Source: JBLNDJ01 sp050261515 | GTDB lineage: Bacteria > Acidobacteriota > Terriglobia > Bryobacterales > Bryobacteraceae | Direction: 5' to 3' | NCBI GenBank assembly: GCA_050261515.1 | Contig: JBLNDJ010000018.1 | Span: forward strand, 62,001 to 126,000 | DNA: 64,000 nucleotides | Position numbers and translations under genes: made by a program | Part shown: positions 1 to 8,103 of the stretch, piece by piece | Numbering within the stretch: position 1 is the stretch's first letter | How the letters are laid out: each line of letters starts with the position of its first letter | Notes under the pieces: generated by a model | Seen by the model: only the letters and a program-made list of their open reading frames with translations | Databases searched by the model: none | What the model was told of the DNA's origin: nothing

Positions 1-478
1 TGGTCGCGATGGGCGCCTTCAAATCGCCGACCGGGACGACGATCTTGCCGATCGGCTGGTTCATGTCCACGACGCCGTTTGCGTCCTCGGTCCAACCCAG
101 CACGTATTCGCCCCCGCTGGTGAGCAGGTAGCCCTCGCCGTCGGTCTGAAAATTCCCCGCGCGGGTGAACAGTTGCGCGCCCAGGTTGTTCTGAAGGATG
201 AAGAAGCCGTCCCCCTGGATGGCGGCGTCGAGCAGGCCGCCGGTGCCCTGCACGGCGCCCTGCGTGAACTGGCGCTGGGTGAGCGGCGTGGCCGTTCCAA
301 AACCGACCTGCGTCTCGCCGAGTCCCGCCCCGACCGACTCGGTGACCAGGTCGCGGAAAGCGACCGAGCTGGTCTTGTAGCCGGTCGTGTTCATGTTCGC
401 CAGGTTGTTGCTGACGACGTCCACCGCGGTGGTGTTGGCGGCAAGCGCCGAAAGGGCGGTCGAGAATGCAGTAAACAT
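1..478 (-). CDS. flgE: Flagellar hook protein FlgE (5' part; gene runs off the left edge)
   Basis: FlgE polymerises into the flagellar hook outside the outer membrane. The visible N-terminus (about 159 residues) has the rod/hook signature: a short helix starting MFTAFSTALSAL, then VVSNNLANMNTTGYK, which is the conserved 'NNLAN..T.GyK' motif, followed by the GDGFFIL segment typical of rod and hook proteins. The ATG is at 478, one base after the flgD stop, so fliK-flgD-flgE form one leftward operon. The C-terminus lies outside the window, so total length is unknown. FlgE is preferred over FlgG/FlgF because the gene directly follows fliK and flgD, and both rod genes are present separately on the other strand. 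Confidence 0.9.
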   Translation of the reverse strand, partial: MFTAFSTALSALAANTTAVDVVSNNLANMNTTGYKTSSVAFRDLVTESVGAGLGETQVGFGTATPLTQRQFTQGAVQGTGGLLDAAIQGDGFFILQNNLGAQLFTRAGNFQTDGEGYLLTSGGEYVLGWTEDANGVVDMNQPIGKIVVPVGDLKAPIAT

Positions 479-479
479 G

Positions 480-770
480 CTAGTTCGTCTCCTGAGTGGT
501 GTCTTCCCCGGCGGCTCCGATCGCCCCGGCGATGGCATCGACGCTGGTGCGGATTCCGGTTACCTGCTCGAGTTCGGTGAACTGCGCCAGTTGCGTGAGA
601 AACTGCGTCCCGTCGGTGGGGTTGAGAGGGTCCTGATTCTTGATCTGCGCAACCAGCAGCTTTAGAAATGTCTGGGTCTGGGTGAGCGGATCCTGGAGCG
701 CGTCTTTTTTCTTCTCCGAGGCCGCCGCGTCCTGGTTCGTCCGGGTGGCTGAGTTCGTTGCTGTGACCAT
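480..770 (-). CDS. flgD: Flagellar hook assembly scaffold FlgD, short form
   Basis: FlgD caps the growing hook so that FlgE subunits can be added. This 96-residue protein contains the conserved N-terminal core, with motifs TFLKLLVAQIKNQDPLNP and a GTQFLTQLAQFTELEQ stretch that is diagnostic for the family. It stops at about residue 96, whereas FlgD proteins of enterobacteria exceed 200 residues and carry a C-terminal Tudor/FnIII-like part. That C-terminal part is absent here. The start ATG at 770 overlaps the fliK stop by one base (TAATG), implying translational coupling. The protein is also lysine/aspartate-rich around residues 20-30. Family assignment is firm; whether the short form is complete is inferred from the clean stop and the flgE start just downstream. 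Confidence 0.9.
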   Translation of the reverse strand: MVTATNSATRTNQDAAASEKKKDALQDPLTQTQTFLKLLVAQIKNQDPLNPTDGTQFLTQLAQFTELEQVTGIRTSVDAIAGAIGAAGEDTTQETN

Positions 771-2578
771 TACATGCTCCCTGGTGCCGGAGCGCCGGCG
801 CGCCCCAGGCTGCGCTCGAGCGCGTCGAGCCACTCGGGCGGATTCTGTTGGTTGTGGCGGCGCTCGCCGCCCTGGCCGGACTGCTCGCGGCCGCCGCCGT
901 CACGGCCGTTATTCCCGGAGGCACCCCCGTCGCGCGCAAACTCGGCGTTGGCGGCGCGGCCGGGGCCTTCGCCCGCGGAGGCGGGCGCCGCGCCCGGATG
1001 CCACGTCTCGGCGCGATAGCCGCGATCGGCAAGCTGCGAGACCAGTTGCGGGAGGTCTTCCCGGAGCGAATCGGCCAGGTGCGCGTCGCCCGTCCGGACG
1101 GCGACCCGTACGTCGCCCGTGCGTTCCGTGACCCGGAGTTCGACCGGGGATTCCGGCCGGCCACCCGCCGAGGGGCGCCCCGGAACGACGACCGACAGTT
1201 CCCGGATGGGTCCGGTTCTGACTGTTTCCCGCCGCGCGGCCCCGGGGTCGGCCGGCGCCGGTGGCGCCGGGGCCGCGGCGCGGTCGCGCGTGGCGGGCGG
1301 CCGTACGGCCGGGGCTTCCTGAGCGAACCCGGAGCGCGCTGCCGCGGCAGGCGCCGCCGGAGCCGGGCTCTCAGCGGTGGCGCGCGCGCTTGCGCCGGCG
1401 CGCCCGGGCTCCTCGCGCTCGCGATTCAGCCGCGCAGCCTGGGGTTCCGTCTGCTGTCTTGCGGCGTGCGCCTTGGCTTCCGGTTCAGCCGGAGGGTTTG
1501 GAGCCCGTTCCGCGCGTGCGGCGGGCGCCTCCGCGCGCGCGGTTGGCGCCGGGCGCTCCGCCGGCCTGTCTTCGGGGATGTTCCCCGCCGTTTTTGCCTC
1601 GGGCTTTCCATCCGGCGTTTCGGGCGCTTCGGAGGCTACGGGCGCGGGTTGCGAAGCCGCCGGCTGCGCGTTTTGAACCGGCGCCGGCTGCAGCCCGGTT
1701 GTTTCGCCGGCGGCGGTGCGGATGGACGCGGCCAGCACCGGGGCTGCCTCGGGTTTCCGAGCAACGATCGGAGCCTCGGGAGCCGCGGCGTTCTTCTCCG
1801 CCGGTAAGGCAATGTGCAACTCGGGGGCGTGCGGCTGGACAATCGCCGCCGGCGTCGCGGGAACCTCCGGGCTCAGCCGGACCGCGAAGGCGAGCTTCGC
1901 ATCGGGCGGCGGCGCTGCCGCGGTTCGAGCCGCTTCGGCGGGCTCCGCTGCCGGCGCAAGTTCGGGTTCGAGCGCGAAGCCCTCCGGAATCTGAAAACTG
2001 TCCTTTTCCGGCCGGACGCCGGCCGCGGCCGGCTGTTTCGGGGGAGGGCCGGCCGTTGGCGTTTGGGGTGCGGGCCCGGGAGCCGGAGCGGCGATCGCTT
2101 CCCGTGCTGCCACCGTTACGGCCGGCGCTTGCGCTCCGGGTACGGGCGCGGAAGCCGGGGCGGCGGGCATGGGCGCGGGAGCCGTTGCGGCGGGCGCCGG
2201 GGCGGCGGCTTCCCGAGCGGCAGCAGCATCGTTTTCGAGCGCCACGGGCGCCGGAGCGGCCCCAACGGGTGCCGGTAAGACGACGGGCGCCGTAACGGCG
2301 GCTACGACGGTCGGGTCCGCCTTGGCTTCCTTCTCCTCGCCCCCGGCCTCTTGTCCGCACTGGGTCTCCGGGTTGGCTTCGGACGGCAATTCCGGCGCGG
2401 CGTGCCCGGCCGCGGCGACAGGCGTCTGGACGGGCTCCGGCAGCATTCCGAGCAGCAGTTCGGCAAAGCCGGCGAAGGCGGCGACCGCCGTGTCCGCCTC
2501 CGGGGCGGAGCCTGTCGTTCCGGCGCCGGCTTCGGGCGGCGCGCAGGAGAGCAGGTTCGGGATCATGACCGGCGTCAC
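770..2578 (-). CDS. fliK: Flagellar hook-length control protein FliK
   Basis: FliK is exported and acts as the ruler that switches the export gate from hook to filament substrates. The 602-residue product is mostly a very long Ala/Pro-rich low-complexity region (about residues 50-450), as expected for the extended ruler part. The C-terminal domain (about 470-550) has the Flg_hook pattern: ELSVVVPG, VELRVTERTGDVRVAV, and LREDLPQLVSQLADRGYRAE. A glycine-rich tail follows. An alternative start is Met5. It heads the leftward operon with flgD and flgE. The Ala/Pro-rich part produces many spurious long frames on both strands. Confidence 0.85.
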   Translation of the reverse strand: MTPVMIPNLLSCAPPEAGAGTTGSAPEADTAVAAFAGFAELLLGMLPEPVQTPVAAAGHAAPELPSEANPETQCGQEAGGEEKEAKADPTVVAAVTAPVVLPAPVGAAPAPVALENDAAAAREAAAPAPAATAPAPMPAAPASAPVPGAQAPAVTVAAREAIAAPAPGPAPQTPTAGPPPKQPAAAGVRPEKDSFQIPEGFALEPELAPAAEPAEAARTAAAPPPDAKLAFAVRLSPEVPATPAAIVQPHAPELHIALPAEKNAAAPEAPIVARKPEAAPVLAASIRTAAGETTGLQPAPVQNAQPAASQPAPVASEAPETPDGKPEAKTAGNIPEDRPAERPAPTARAEAPAARAERAPNPPAEPEAKAHAARQQTEPQAARLNREREEPGRAGASARATAESPAPAAPAAAARSGFAQEAPAVRPPATRDRAAAPAPPAPADPGAARRETVRTGPIRELSVVVPGRPSAGGRPESPVELRVTERTGDVRVAVRTGDAHLADSLREDLPQLVSQLADRGYRAETWHPGAAPASAGEGPGRAANAEFARDGGASGNNGRDGGGREQSGQGGERRHNQQNPPEWLDALERSLGRAGAPAPGSM

Positions 2579-2796
2579 GCCCTCGGGTGGTGCAGTTCAG
2601 GGGCCGGAGGCGGAGCGCCGGTTTTTCAACTCGTTAGCGGTGGCCGGGGGTGACGGAAAATTGCCTCGGCCCGCCCCGGGACAAAATATTGGCGCTTTTC
2701 GAGACCTCCCCTCCTCTCTTTTCGGTTGAAATTACGGGGATTTGCCCCTTTTTCTCCGCGGCCCGCAAATTGCTCGTTCCTCCCCGGAGCCGAACC

Positions 2797-3528
2797 ATGG
2801 ATTCGCTGACCATTTCCGCAGCAAGCGGCATGCGCTCGCGCCTGGAGTCGCTCGAGATGCTGGCCAACAATTTGGCCAACTCGGCCACTTCGGGTTTCAA
2901 GCTCGACCGTGAGAGCTACAATCTCTACGCCGCGCCGGAGGCGTTTTCGCCCGATGCGCCCGACCCGACCGTGCTGCCGGTGGTCGAGCGCCACTGGACC
3001 GATTTCAGCCAGGGCCAGCTCACCCCGACCGGCAACCCGCTTGATTTCGCGCTCGGAGGCCGCGGGTTTTTCGCGCTCAACGGGCGCTCGGGCGCGCTCT
3101 ACACACGCAGCGGCAGTTTTCAGCTCTCTCCGGCGGGGCTGCTGATTTCGGGCGACGGGCTGCCGGTGCGCGCCGCCGGCGGCGGGAACATACAGCTTCA
3201 GCCGAACCTCCCGGTCGAGGTCGCCGCGGATGGAACCGTCCGGCAGGGCGGAGTCGTCGCCGCGCGCCTCGAAATCACGGACTTCGACCGTCCCGAGGCG
3301 CTCACCCGGGCCGGCCGCAATTGTTTCGCCGACAGCGGGGCCGCGGGCGCCAAGCCTGCCGCGGCGCCCAACCTGCGCCAGGGCGCGCTCGAAGCCTCGA
3401 ACGTCGAAGCTCCGGAGGCGGCTATCCGGCTGGTGAACCTGATGCGCCAGTTCGAGACGCTCCAAAAAGCCATGAATCTCGGTGCCGACATGGGCCGCCG
3501 CGCGATCGAGGAGGTCGCCAGAGTCTAG
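2797..3528 (+). CDS. flgF: Flagellar basal-body rod protein FlgF (FlgG-like)
   Basis: This 243-residue protein is a component of the proximal/distal rod crossing the periplasm. The N-terminus has the rod signature (MLANNLANSATSGFK, residues about 20-34), followed by a GGRGFFALNGRSG segment and FlgF/G-type YTRSGSF. The C-terminus has VRLVNLMRQFETLQKAM, the standard C-terminal helix. The start was placed at ATG 2797 because an upstream in-frame ATG would add about 49 residues that do not resemble the family. It is the first gene of the rightward flgF-flgG-flgA-flgH-flgI-flgJ run. A 218-bp intergenic region separates it from divergent fliK and should hold both promoters. I could not pick out a convincing sigma-28 or sigma-54 site there. 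Confidence 0.85.
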   Translation: MDSLTISAASGMRSRLESLEMLANNLANSATSGFKLDRESYNLYAAPEAFSPDAPDPTVLPVVERHWTDFSQGQLTPTGNPLDFALGGRGFFALNGRSGALYTRSGSFQLSPAGLLISGDGLPVRAAGGGNIQLQPNLPVEVAADGTVRQGGVVAARLEITDFDRPEALTRAGRNCFADSGAAGAKPAAAPNLRQGALEASNVEAPEAAIRLVNLMRQFETLQKAMNLGADMGRRAIEEVARV

Positions 3529-3548
3529 CGGTTCGAAGGGAGACACGT

Positions 3549-4340
3549 ATGATCCGAGCCTTATATAGCGCAGCCAGCGGAATGACCGCGCAGCAGATGA
3601 ACGTCGACAACATCGCCCACAACCTCGCCAACGCGAGCACGGTAGGGTTCAAGGCGCGCCGCGCGCAGTTCCAGGACCTGCTCTACCAGAACGTGCTCCA
3701 GCCGGGCGCTTCGGCCGGCGCCCAGACGGTGGTCCCGAGCGGGCTGCAACTGGGCCTCGGCACGCGCCCCTCCTCGAACGAGATCATCTTCACCGAGGGC
3801 AGCCCGCAGGAGACCGGCAACCCGCTCGATCTGACCATCGAAGGCCGGGGATTTTTCCAGGTGCGGCGTCCCTCGGGCGATATCGCCTACACACGCGCCG
3901 GAAACTTCCACCTGGACCGGGACGGGAACCTGGTGACGGCCGGAGGCGATCCGCTCGAGCCTCAGATCACGATCCCGCCCGACGCGCAATCGGTTACGAT
4001 CGCGCCCGACGGTACGGTCAGCTTCACGCAGCCCGGCCAGACCGCGGCGCAGCTCGCCGGCCAGATCCAGCTCGCCAACTTCGCCAATCCGGCCGGGCTG
4101 AACTCGCTCGGAGGAAACCTTTACACCGCTACCGATGCCTCGGGCGACCCGGTCGTCGGCAACCCGGGCGGCCAGGAGGGCATCGGCACGCTGCTCCAGT
4201 ACTACACCGAGCAGTCGAACGTCAGCGTGGTCCAGGAATTCATCAACATGATCGTCAGCCAGCGCGCTTACGAGGCCAACTCGAAGGTCGTCAAGGCGGC
4301 CGATGACATGTATCAACAGGTCAACAACCTCACGCGATGA
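3549..4340 (+). CDS. flgG: Flagellar distal rod protein FlgG
   Basis: This is the distal rod protein, 263 residues, the usual FlgG length. The N-terminus MIRALYSAASGM and the NIAHNLANASTVGFK motif are characteristic, as are the EGRGFFQV and YTRAGNFHLD segments. The C-terminus contains VQEFINMIVSQRAYEANSK, the classic FlgG/FlgE C-terminal helix. The gene begins 20 bp after flgF, and its stop codon overlaps the flgA start by four bases (ATGA). This places it in the rod/ring operon. Confidence 0.95.
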   Translation: MIRALYSAASGMTAQQMNVDNIAHNLANASTVGFKARRAQFQDLLYQNVLQPGASAGAQTVVPSGLQLGLGTRPSSNEIIFTEGSPQETGNPLDLTIEGRGFFQVRRPSGDIAYTRAGNFHLDRDGNLVTAGGDPLEPQITIPPDAQSVTIAPDGTVSFTQPGQTAAQLAGQIQLANFANPAGLNSLGGNLYTATDASGDPVVGNPGGQEGIGTLLQYYTEQSNVSVVQEFINMIVSQRAYEANSKVVKAADDMYQQVNNLTR

Positions 4341-5059
4341 TCCTTGTTCCTGTGCTGCTTGCAAGCGCATGCGTGGCCGTCGAAGGGGAGCGGATTCTCG
4401 TGGGCGACCTGGCCGGCGCGGTCCCGGAGTTTTCTTCAGCCCCGGCGGCCGAGGAGATCGGCCTGTCGCCGGCGCCTGGGGTCCGCAGGATTTTGGGGCG
4501 CGCGGAGATCGAGCGGCTCGGGAAGCGTTTCGGGGTTGCGGTTCCGCCCGGCGCGGGCGCCTGCTTCGAACGGGCGGGCGCGCCGCTTGAAGAAGACCGG
4601 GTGAAAACCGCGCTGGCGCGCGCGCTTGAGGGCGCGGGCGCCTGGACGCTAGTCGATTTCTGCCGCTACCGCGCGCCGCGGGGCGAGCTCGAGTTCACCG
4701 CGCCGGCCGCGCGCCCGACGAGCGCTCCGGTGCTCGTGCGCGGGCGGATCCGGTACGCGGAAAACCGCAGCTATCCGGTCTGGGCGCGCGTGCGGATCGA
4801 AACGCCTCCGCGCGAGGTCGAGCGGGGCGACCTGGTCGCCGTCGAGGTCTCGAGCGGCGCGGCCGTGCTGAAATTCGAAGCCCGGGCCGAATCGGGCGGC
4901 AGTGCCGGCCAGGATGTCACGGTCCGCAACCCGGTTACGAAGAAATGCTTCTCCGCGCGTGTCGCGGCACAAGGGAGGGTTCTGCTCAATGCGACTCAGA
5001 GTTCCAGGCAGATTGGTGGCGGCGCTGGCCGCCGTGGCGCTGGCGAGCCCGGCCGCTAA
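4337..5059 (+). CDS. flgA: Flagellar P-ring chaperone FlgA
   Basis: FlgA is a periplasmic chaperone that promotes FlgI assembly into the P-ring. The 240-residue product starts with a hydrophobic secretion-like segment (MILVPVLLASAC). It ends with the SAF-type C-terminal domain: IETPPREVERGDLVAVEV, then GQDVTVRNPVTKKCFSARV, matching the family's 'G..I.V.N..S.k...g.V' pattern. The start overlaps the flgG stop by four bases. The last 71 bases overlap flgH in another frame, an unusually long overlap. The Gly/Arg-rich tail after the conserved domain may be coding only because of that overlap. Confidence 0.85.
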   Translation: MILVPVLLASACVAVEGERILVGDLAGAVPEFSSAPAAEEIGLSPAPGVRRILGRAEIERLGKRFGVAVPPGAGACFERAGAPLEEDRVKTALARALEGAGAWTLVDFCRYRAPRGELEFTAPAARPTSAPVLVRGRIRYAENRSYPVWARVRIETPPREVERGDLVAVEVSSGAAVLKFEARAESGGSAGQDVTVRNPVTKKCFSARVAAQGRVLLNATQSSRQIGGGAGRRGAGEPGR

Positions 5060-5681
5060 GAAACCCGCGCCTCCGGCGCCCGTCGATGCTTACGTGGCCG
5101 AGGCGCTGGCGCGCGGCCGCGCAACGGCTCCCGCCACGGGCTCGCTCTGGCAGCCCGGCGCGGCGCTGGGCGATCTGGCTCGCGACGTCAAGGCCGGCCA
5201 GATCGACGACCTGGTGACGATCCTGGTCGATGAAAGCGCCTCGGCCGTTTCGAAGGGCTCGACCAAGACCTCGCGGCAGTCGAGCGCCAAGTATTCCGCC
5301 GGGTCGTTGTTCGGCAAGACGAAAGCCACCGGACCGCTCGCCAACATGCTCGAAGTCTCGGGCAACCAGGCGCTGGCGGGCGAGGGCGCGACGGTTCGTG
5401 AGAACACGCTCGCCACGACCATCTCGGCCCGCGTGGTCAACGTGCTGCCCAATGGGTACCTGGTGCTCGAAGGAGAGAAGACGGTCGCGGTGAACTCCGA
5501 GGTCCAGCTTGTGACGGTGCGGGGTGTCGCGCGGCCGTACGATGTGGCGCCCGGAAACCTGGTGCGGTCGGACCGCCTGGCGCAGCTTGAAGTCCGGATC
5601 AACGGCAAGGGCGTGGTGGGCGACGCGATCCGCCGCCCGTTTTTCCTCTACCGCCTGCTGATGGGGCTGCTGCCTTTCTGA
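4989..5681 (+). CDS. flgH: Flagellar L-ring protein FlgH, without a lipobox cysteine
   Basis: FlgH forms the L-ring in the outer membrane. The protein is 230 residues. Family motifs include LWQPG near residue 55, DLVTILVDESASA, the TTISARVVNVLPNGYLVLEGEK segment in two parts, and the C-terminal VRSDRLAQLEV. The start at ATG 4989 gives a signal peptide (MRLRVPGRLVAALAAVALAS). An upstream in-frame ATG at 4902 would lack one. FlgH is normally a lipoprotein, but no cysteine follows this signal peptide, and I see none in the whole protein. It overlaps flgA by 71 bp and precedes flgI by four bases. Confidence 0.9.
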   Translation: MRLRVPGRLVAALAAVALASPAAKKPAPPAPVDAYVAEALARGRATAPATGSLWQPGAALGDLARDVKAGQIDDLVTILVDESASAVSKGSTKTSRQSSAKYSAGSLFGKTKATGPLANMLEVSGNQALAGEGATVRENTLATTISARVVNVLPNGYLVLEGEKTVAVNSEVQLVTVRGVARPYDVAPGNLVRSDRLAQLEVRINGKGVVGDAIRRPFFLYRLLMGLLPF

Positions 5682-5685
5682 ACTT

Positions 5686-6777
5686 ATGCGCCTCGTTCCC
5701 TTCGTTCTTCTCGCCGCGCAACTTGCCCCGGGCGCTACGCGCCTGAAAGATCTCGCCTCGATTGAAGGCGTGCGCGACAACCAGCTTGTCGGCTACGGCC
5801 TGGTCGTAGGCCTGGCCGGCACGGGAGACCGCCGCCAGACGATTTTCTCGGCCCAGAGCCTGACGAACATGCTCGAGCGGATGGGGGTGTCGGTCGCGCC
5901 GGCGGCGATCCGCGTGAACAACACGGCCGCCGTCATGGTGACGGCGACGCTGCCGCCGTTTGCGCAGCCGGGCGCGAAGGTCGATATTACGGCCGCGGCG
6001 ATCGGCGATGCCACCAACTTGCAGGGAGGGTTGCTGGTGCTGACGCCGCTGCGGGGGGCCGATGGCGCGGTTTATGCCGTGGCGCAGGGCGCGGTCGTGA
6101 CCGGCGGGTTCGTCGCGGGCCGCTCGGGCAACCAGCAGACCGTCAACCACCCGACCGTCGGGCGTGTGCCGGGCGGAGCGATCGTCGAGCGCGCCTCGCC
6201 CACGCCGGCGCCCTCCAGCAGCGTGCGGCTCCAGCTTCGGGAGCCGGATTTCACGACCGCCGCCCGCGTCGTCGAGGCCGTCAATAAAAACTTCCCCGCG
6301 ATAGGAACGCCGGCAACCGCGCGCGCCGAAAGCTCCGGCCTGGTCGCGGTCCGGATTCCGCCGATCTATGCCGAGCGCCCGATCGAGTTCGTCGCGCGCC
6401 TCGAGAATCTTGCGATCGACGCCGACCGCGCCGCCCGGATCGTCGTCAACGAGCGGACGGGCACGATCGTAATGGGCAAGGACGTCCGGATCGCTCCCGT
6501 CTCTGTGATGCACGGCAACCTGACGGTAGAGATCCAGACCTCGTTCGTGGTCTCGCAGCCGCAGCCGATGGCGCAGGGGACGACCGAGGTCGTCCCGCAG
6601 GTGTCGGTCGGGGTGAAGGAAGAGAAAGCGCGGAACATCGTTCTGAAGCAGGGTGCCACGGTGGAGGAACTCGTTCGCGGCCTGAACGCCATCGGCTCGA
6701 CCCCGCGGGACATCATCGCGATCCTGCAAAACCTGCGGGCGGCCGGGGCGCTCGAAGCCGAACTGGAGGTGCTGTAG
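5686..6777 (+). CDS. flgI: Flagellar P-ring protein FlgI
   Basis: FlgI forms the P-ring around the rod in the peptidoglycan layer. The 363-residue length is normal. A short signal peptide (MRLVPFVLLAAQLAPGA) is followed by the invariant start of the mature protein, TRLKDLASIEGVRDNQLVGYG, split here as TRLKDLASIEGVRDN and QLVGYGLVVGLAGTGD. LERMGVSV, NTAAVMVTATLPPFA and the C-terminal LVRGLNAIGSTPRDIIAIL are all family motifs. Its stop overlaps the flgJ GTG start by one base. Confidence 0.97.
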   Translation: MRLVPFVLLAAQLAPGATRLKDLASIEGVRDNQLVGYGLVVGLAGTGDRRQTIFSAQSLTNMLERMGVSVAPAAIRVNNTAAVMVTATLPPFAQPGAKVDITAAAIGDATNLQGGLLVLTPLRGADGAVYAVAQGAVVTGGFVAGRSGNQQTVNHPTVGRVPGGAIVERASPTPAPSSSVRLQLREPDFTTAARVVEAVNKNFPAIGTPATARAESSGLVAVRIPPIYAERPIEFVARLENLAIDADRAARIVVNERTGTIVMGKDVRIAPVSVMHGNLTVEIQTSFVVSQPQPMAQGTTEVVPQVSVGVKEEKARNIVLKQGATVEELVRGLNAIGSTPRDIIAILQNLRAAGALEAELEVL

Positions 6778-7064
6778 TGACGCCGCCGGTCTCAAACACG
6801 CCGGCCGCCGCCGGGACGGACGGAGTTCCGCAGCCTCGCGACCTCAAGCAGGCCGCCGCGCAGTTTGAAGCGCTCCTGCTCTCTCAGATGTTGAAAAGCA
6901 TGCGCCAGGCCGGCGACTCGGGCTGGTTGGGTACGGGAGAGGACGAATCGGGAAGCTGCATGATGGAGCTGGCCGAGGAGCAGTTGGCGCAGGCTCTGGC
7001 CTCGCAGGGCGGCCTGGGGTTGGCGAACATGGTCGTGAAGAACCTGGGGCCGGCGAAGAAGTAG
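6777..7064 (+). CDS. flgJ: FlgJ-type rod-binding protein, N-terminal domain only
   Basis: The 95-residue product matches the N-terminal rod-binding (cap) domain of FlgJ: LKQAAAQFEALLLSQMLKSMR, given here in two parts (LKQAAAQFEALLL, SQMLKSMR), and a C-terminal half ASQGGLGLANMVVKNL. The muramidase domain found in proteobacterial FlgJ is absent, as is common outside the gammaproteobacteria. The peptidoglycan-cleaving partner is not in this window. The start codon is GTG, overlapping the flgI stop (TAGTG). The gene ends in a hairpin shared with convergent fliS. Confidence 0.85.
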   Translation: MTPPVSNTPAAAGTDGVPQPRDLKQAAAQFEALLLSQMLKSMRQAGDSGWLGTGEDESGSCMMELAEEQLAQALASQGGLGLANMVVKNLGPAKK

Positions 7065-7076
7065 CGCCCCCGCTAC
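7061..7076. terminator. Convergent hairpin between flgJ and fliS
   Basis: A perfect 6-bp stem, GTAGCG / CGCTAC with a CCCC loop, spans the stop codons of both flgJ (7062-7064) and fliS (7073-7075). It lacks a T-tract, so an intrinsic terminator role is only suggested by its position between two converging operons. Confidence 0.35.
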
Positions 7077-7507
7077 GCTACCCAGCTTTGGGAGGAGTAC
7101 TCCGCCTCGGCGTCTTCCCCGGCGGCGGGCGCCTCTGTACCGGGCTGGGGCCGGCACGCGGTCCAGCCTTCGAGCAGGGTGGCGAGCAGGTTCGATACCT
7201 CGGCGAGCGGCGCATCCGCCTGCTCGCAGTTGGCCCGGATTAGGCGGCGCTGCATGTAATCGTACAGCTCGATCAGATTTGCCGCCAGCGCGCCGCCGGC
7301 TTCGCGATCCACCGAGCCCTGCAACTCCATGAGAATCTCGCAGGTCCTGGAGATCTCGTGCGACCGCGCCGCGATCTCCCCGGCGCGCAGGTGCCGCCTG
7401 GCGGCCGCCACCGACTCGATCGCCGCTTCATACAGGAGCTCGACCAGCTCCAGCGGGTCCGCCGAAAGAACTCTGCTCTCGAAGTAAGCCTGCTGCGCGC
7501 TTCCCAT
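7073..7507 (-). CDS. fliS: Flagellin export chaperone FliS
   Basis: FliS binds flagellin in the cytoplasm and prevents premature polymerisation before export. The 144-residue protein has the FliS helical pattern: YFESRVLSADPLELVELLYEAAI near the start (the 'P..L...Ly..a' motif), then GEIAARSHEISRTCEILMEL, EAGGALAANLIELYDYM and a final RANCEQADAPL segment. The acidic, Pro-rich tail (about 125-144) is not conserved. It lies 11 bp downstream of flaG on the same strand, so the two are co-transcribed. The flagellin gene itself is not in the window. Confidence 0.88.
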   Translation of the reverse strand: MGSAQQAYFESRVLSADPLELVELLYEAAIESVAAARRHLRAGEIAARSHEISRTCEILMELQGSVDREAGGALAANLIELYDYMQRRLIRANCEQADAPLAEVSNLLATLLEGWTACRPQPGTEAPAAGEDAEAEYSSQSWVA

Positions 7508-7518
7508 GCTCTGACTAC

Positions 7519-7812
7519 TTATCGGCCGGAATCGGCGCTTCTGAGATCCTCCGAGAGCCGCAAAACGTACTCCGGCGGAATCTGGCGGATTACCTCGTTC
7601 GTCTTCCGGTCCACCAGCCGCACAATCGGGCGTTTCGTTTCGCGGTCGAGCATGATCGTCAACTCGCTGTTCTGGTCGAAGTACTCCGCCGCGTTTACGG
7701 CTTTCACGGCCTGGATCAGCTCCCGGTGCTCCGGAAGCCGCTCGGCCGGGACTGGCGACGGAGCAGCCAGCGCCGCATGGTTGACATTCCCCACGCCATC
7801 GATACTGTGCAT
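7519..7812 (-). CDS. flaG: FlaG family protein
   Basis: FlaG proteins influence filament length. The product is 97 residues. The C-terminal two thirds carry the FlaG pattern: VNAAEYFDQNSELTIMLDRET, quoted here as NAAEYFDQNSELTI, then PIVRLVDRKTNEVIRQIPPEY. The start at ATG 7812 is chosen over a longer frame because it is preceded by a strong Shine-Dalgarno (AAGGAGG, 5-6 bases before ATG) and because the extra upstream residues would run into the tandem repeat. It is followed directly by fliS. The repeat array starts about 65 bp upstream. Confidence 0.88.
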   Translation of the reverse strand: MHSIDGVGNVNHAALAAPSPVPAERLPEHRELIQAVKAVNAAEYFDQNSELTIMLDRETKRPIVRLVDRKTNEVIRQIPPEYVLRLSEDLRSADSGR

Positions 7813-7876
7813 AACACCCTCCTTAATGGCGTTAAGTGACCGCCTGAAGAACTCATCGGACGTTCTTGCCCAAATG

Positions 7877-8088
7877 TGACGGGAATTTAGCGGGGTGACG
7901 GGAATTTGGCGGGGTGGCGGCAATCTCCCGCGCGCGGGAATTTGGCGGGCTGACGGGAACTGTCGCGCGGGGAATTTGCCGCGCGCGGGAATCTGCCGTT
8001 GCGCGGGAATCTGCCGCTGCGCGGGAATTTGCCGCGCGCGGGAATCTGGCGGGGTGACAGGAACTGTCGCGCGCGGGAATCTGCCGTG
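7877..8088. repeat. Degenerate GC-rich tandem repeat, about 12 units
   Basis: The array is built on a core of GGGAAT(T/C)TG(C/G)CG separated by GCGCGCG or GGGGTGAC linkers, with a period of about 16-20 bases. I count about twelve cores, including variants GGCAATCTCC and AGGAACTGTC. A higher-order duplication is visible: the block starting near 7936 (core-GGC-TGAC-GGGAACTGTCGCGCG) recurs near 8040 with few changes. It occupies most of the 291-bp gap between flaG and nuoB. It is not a CRISPR array because the units are adjacent, degenerate and without spacers. Confidence 0.85.
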
Positions 8089-8103
8089 AGGGGCGTCGCG
8101 CGG

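Noticed and set aside
2579..2796. Sigma-54 or sigma-28 promoters between fliK and flgF
   Set aside because: TTGC- and CCGAT-like pieces are present, but none has the proper partner at the proper distance.
7877..8088. CRISPR array
   Set aside because: Units are adjacent, degenerate and of varying length, with no unique spacers and no cas genes in the window.
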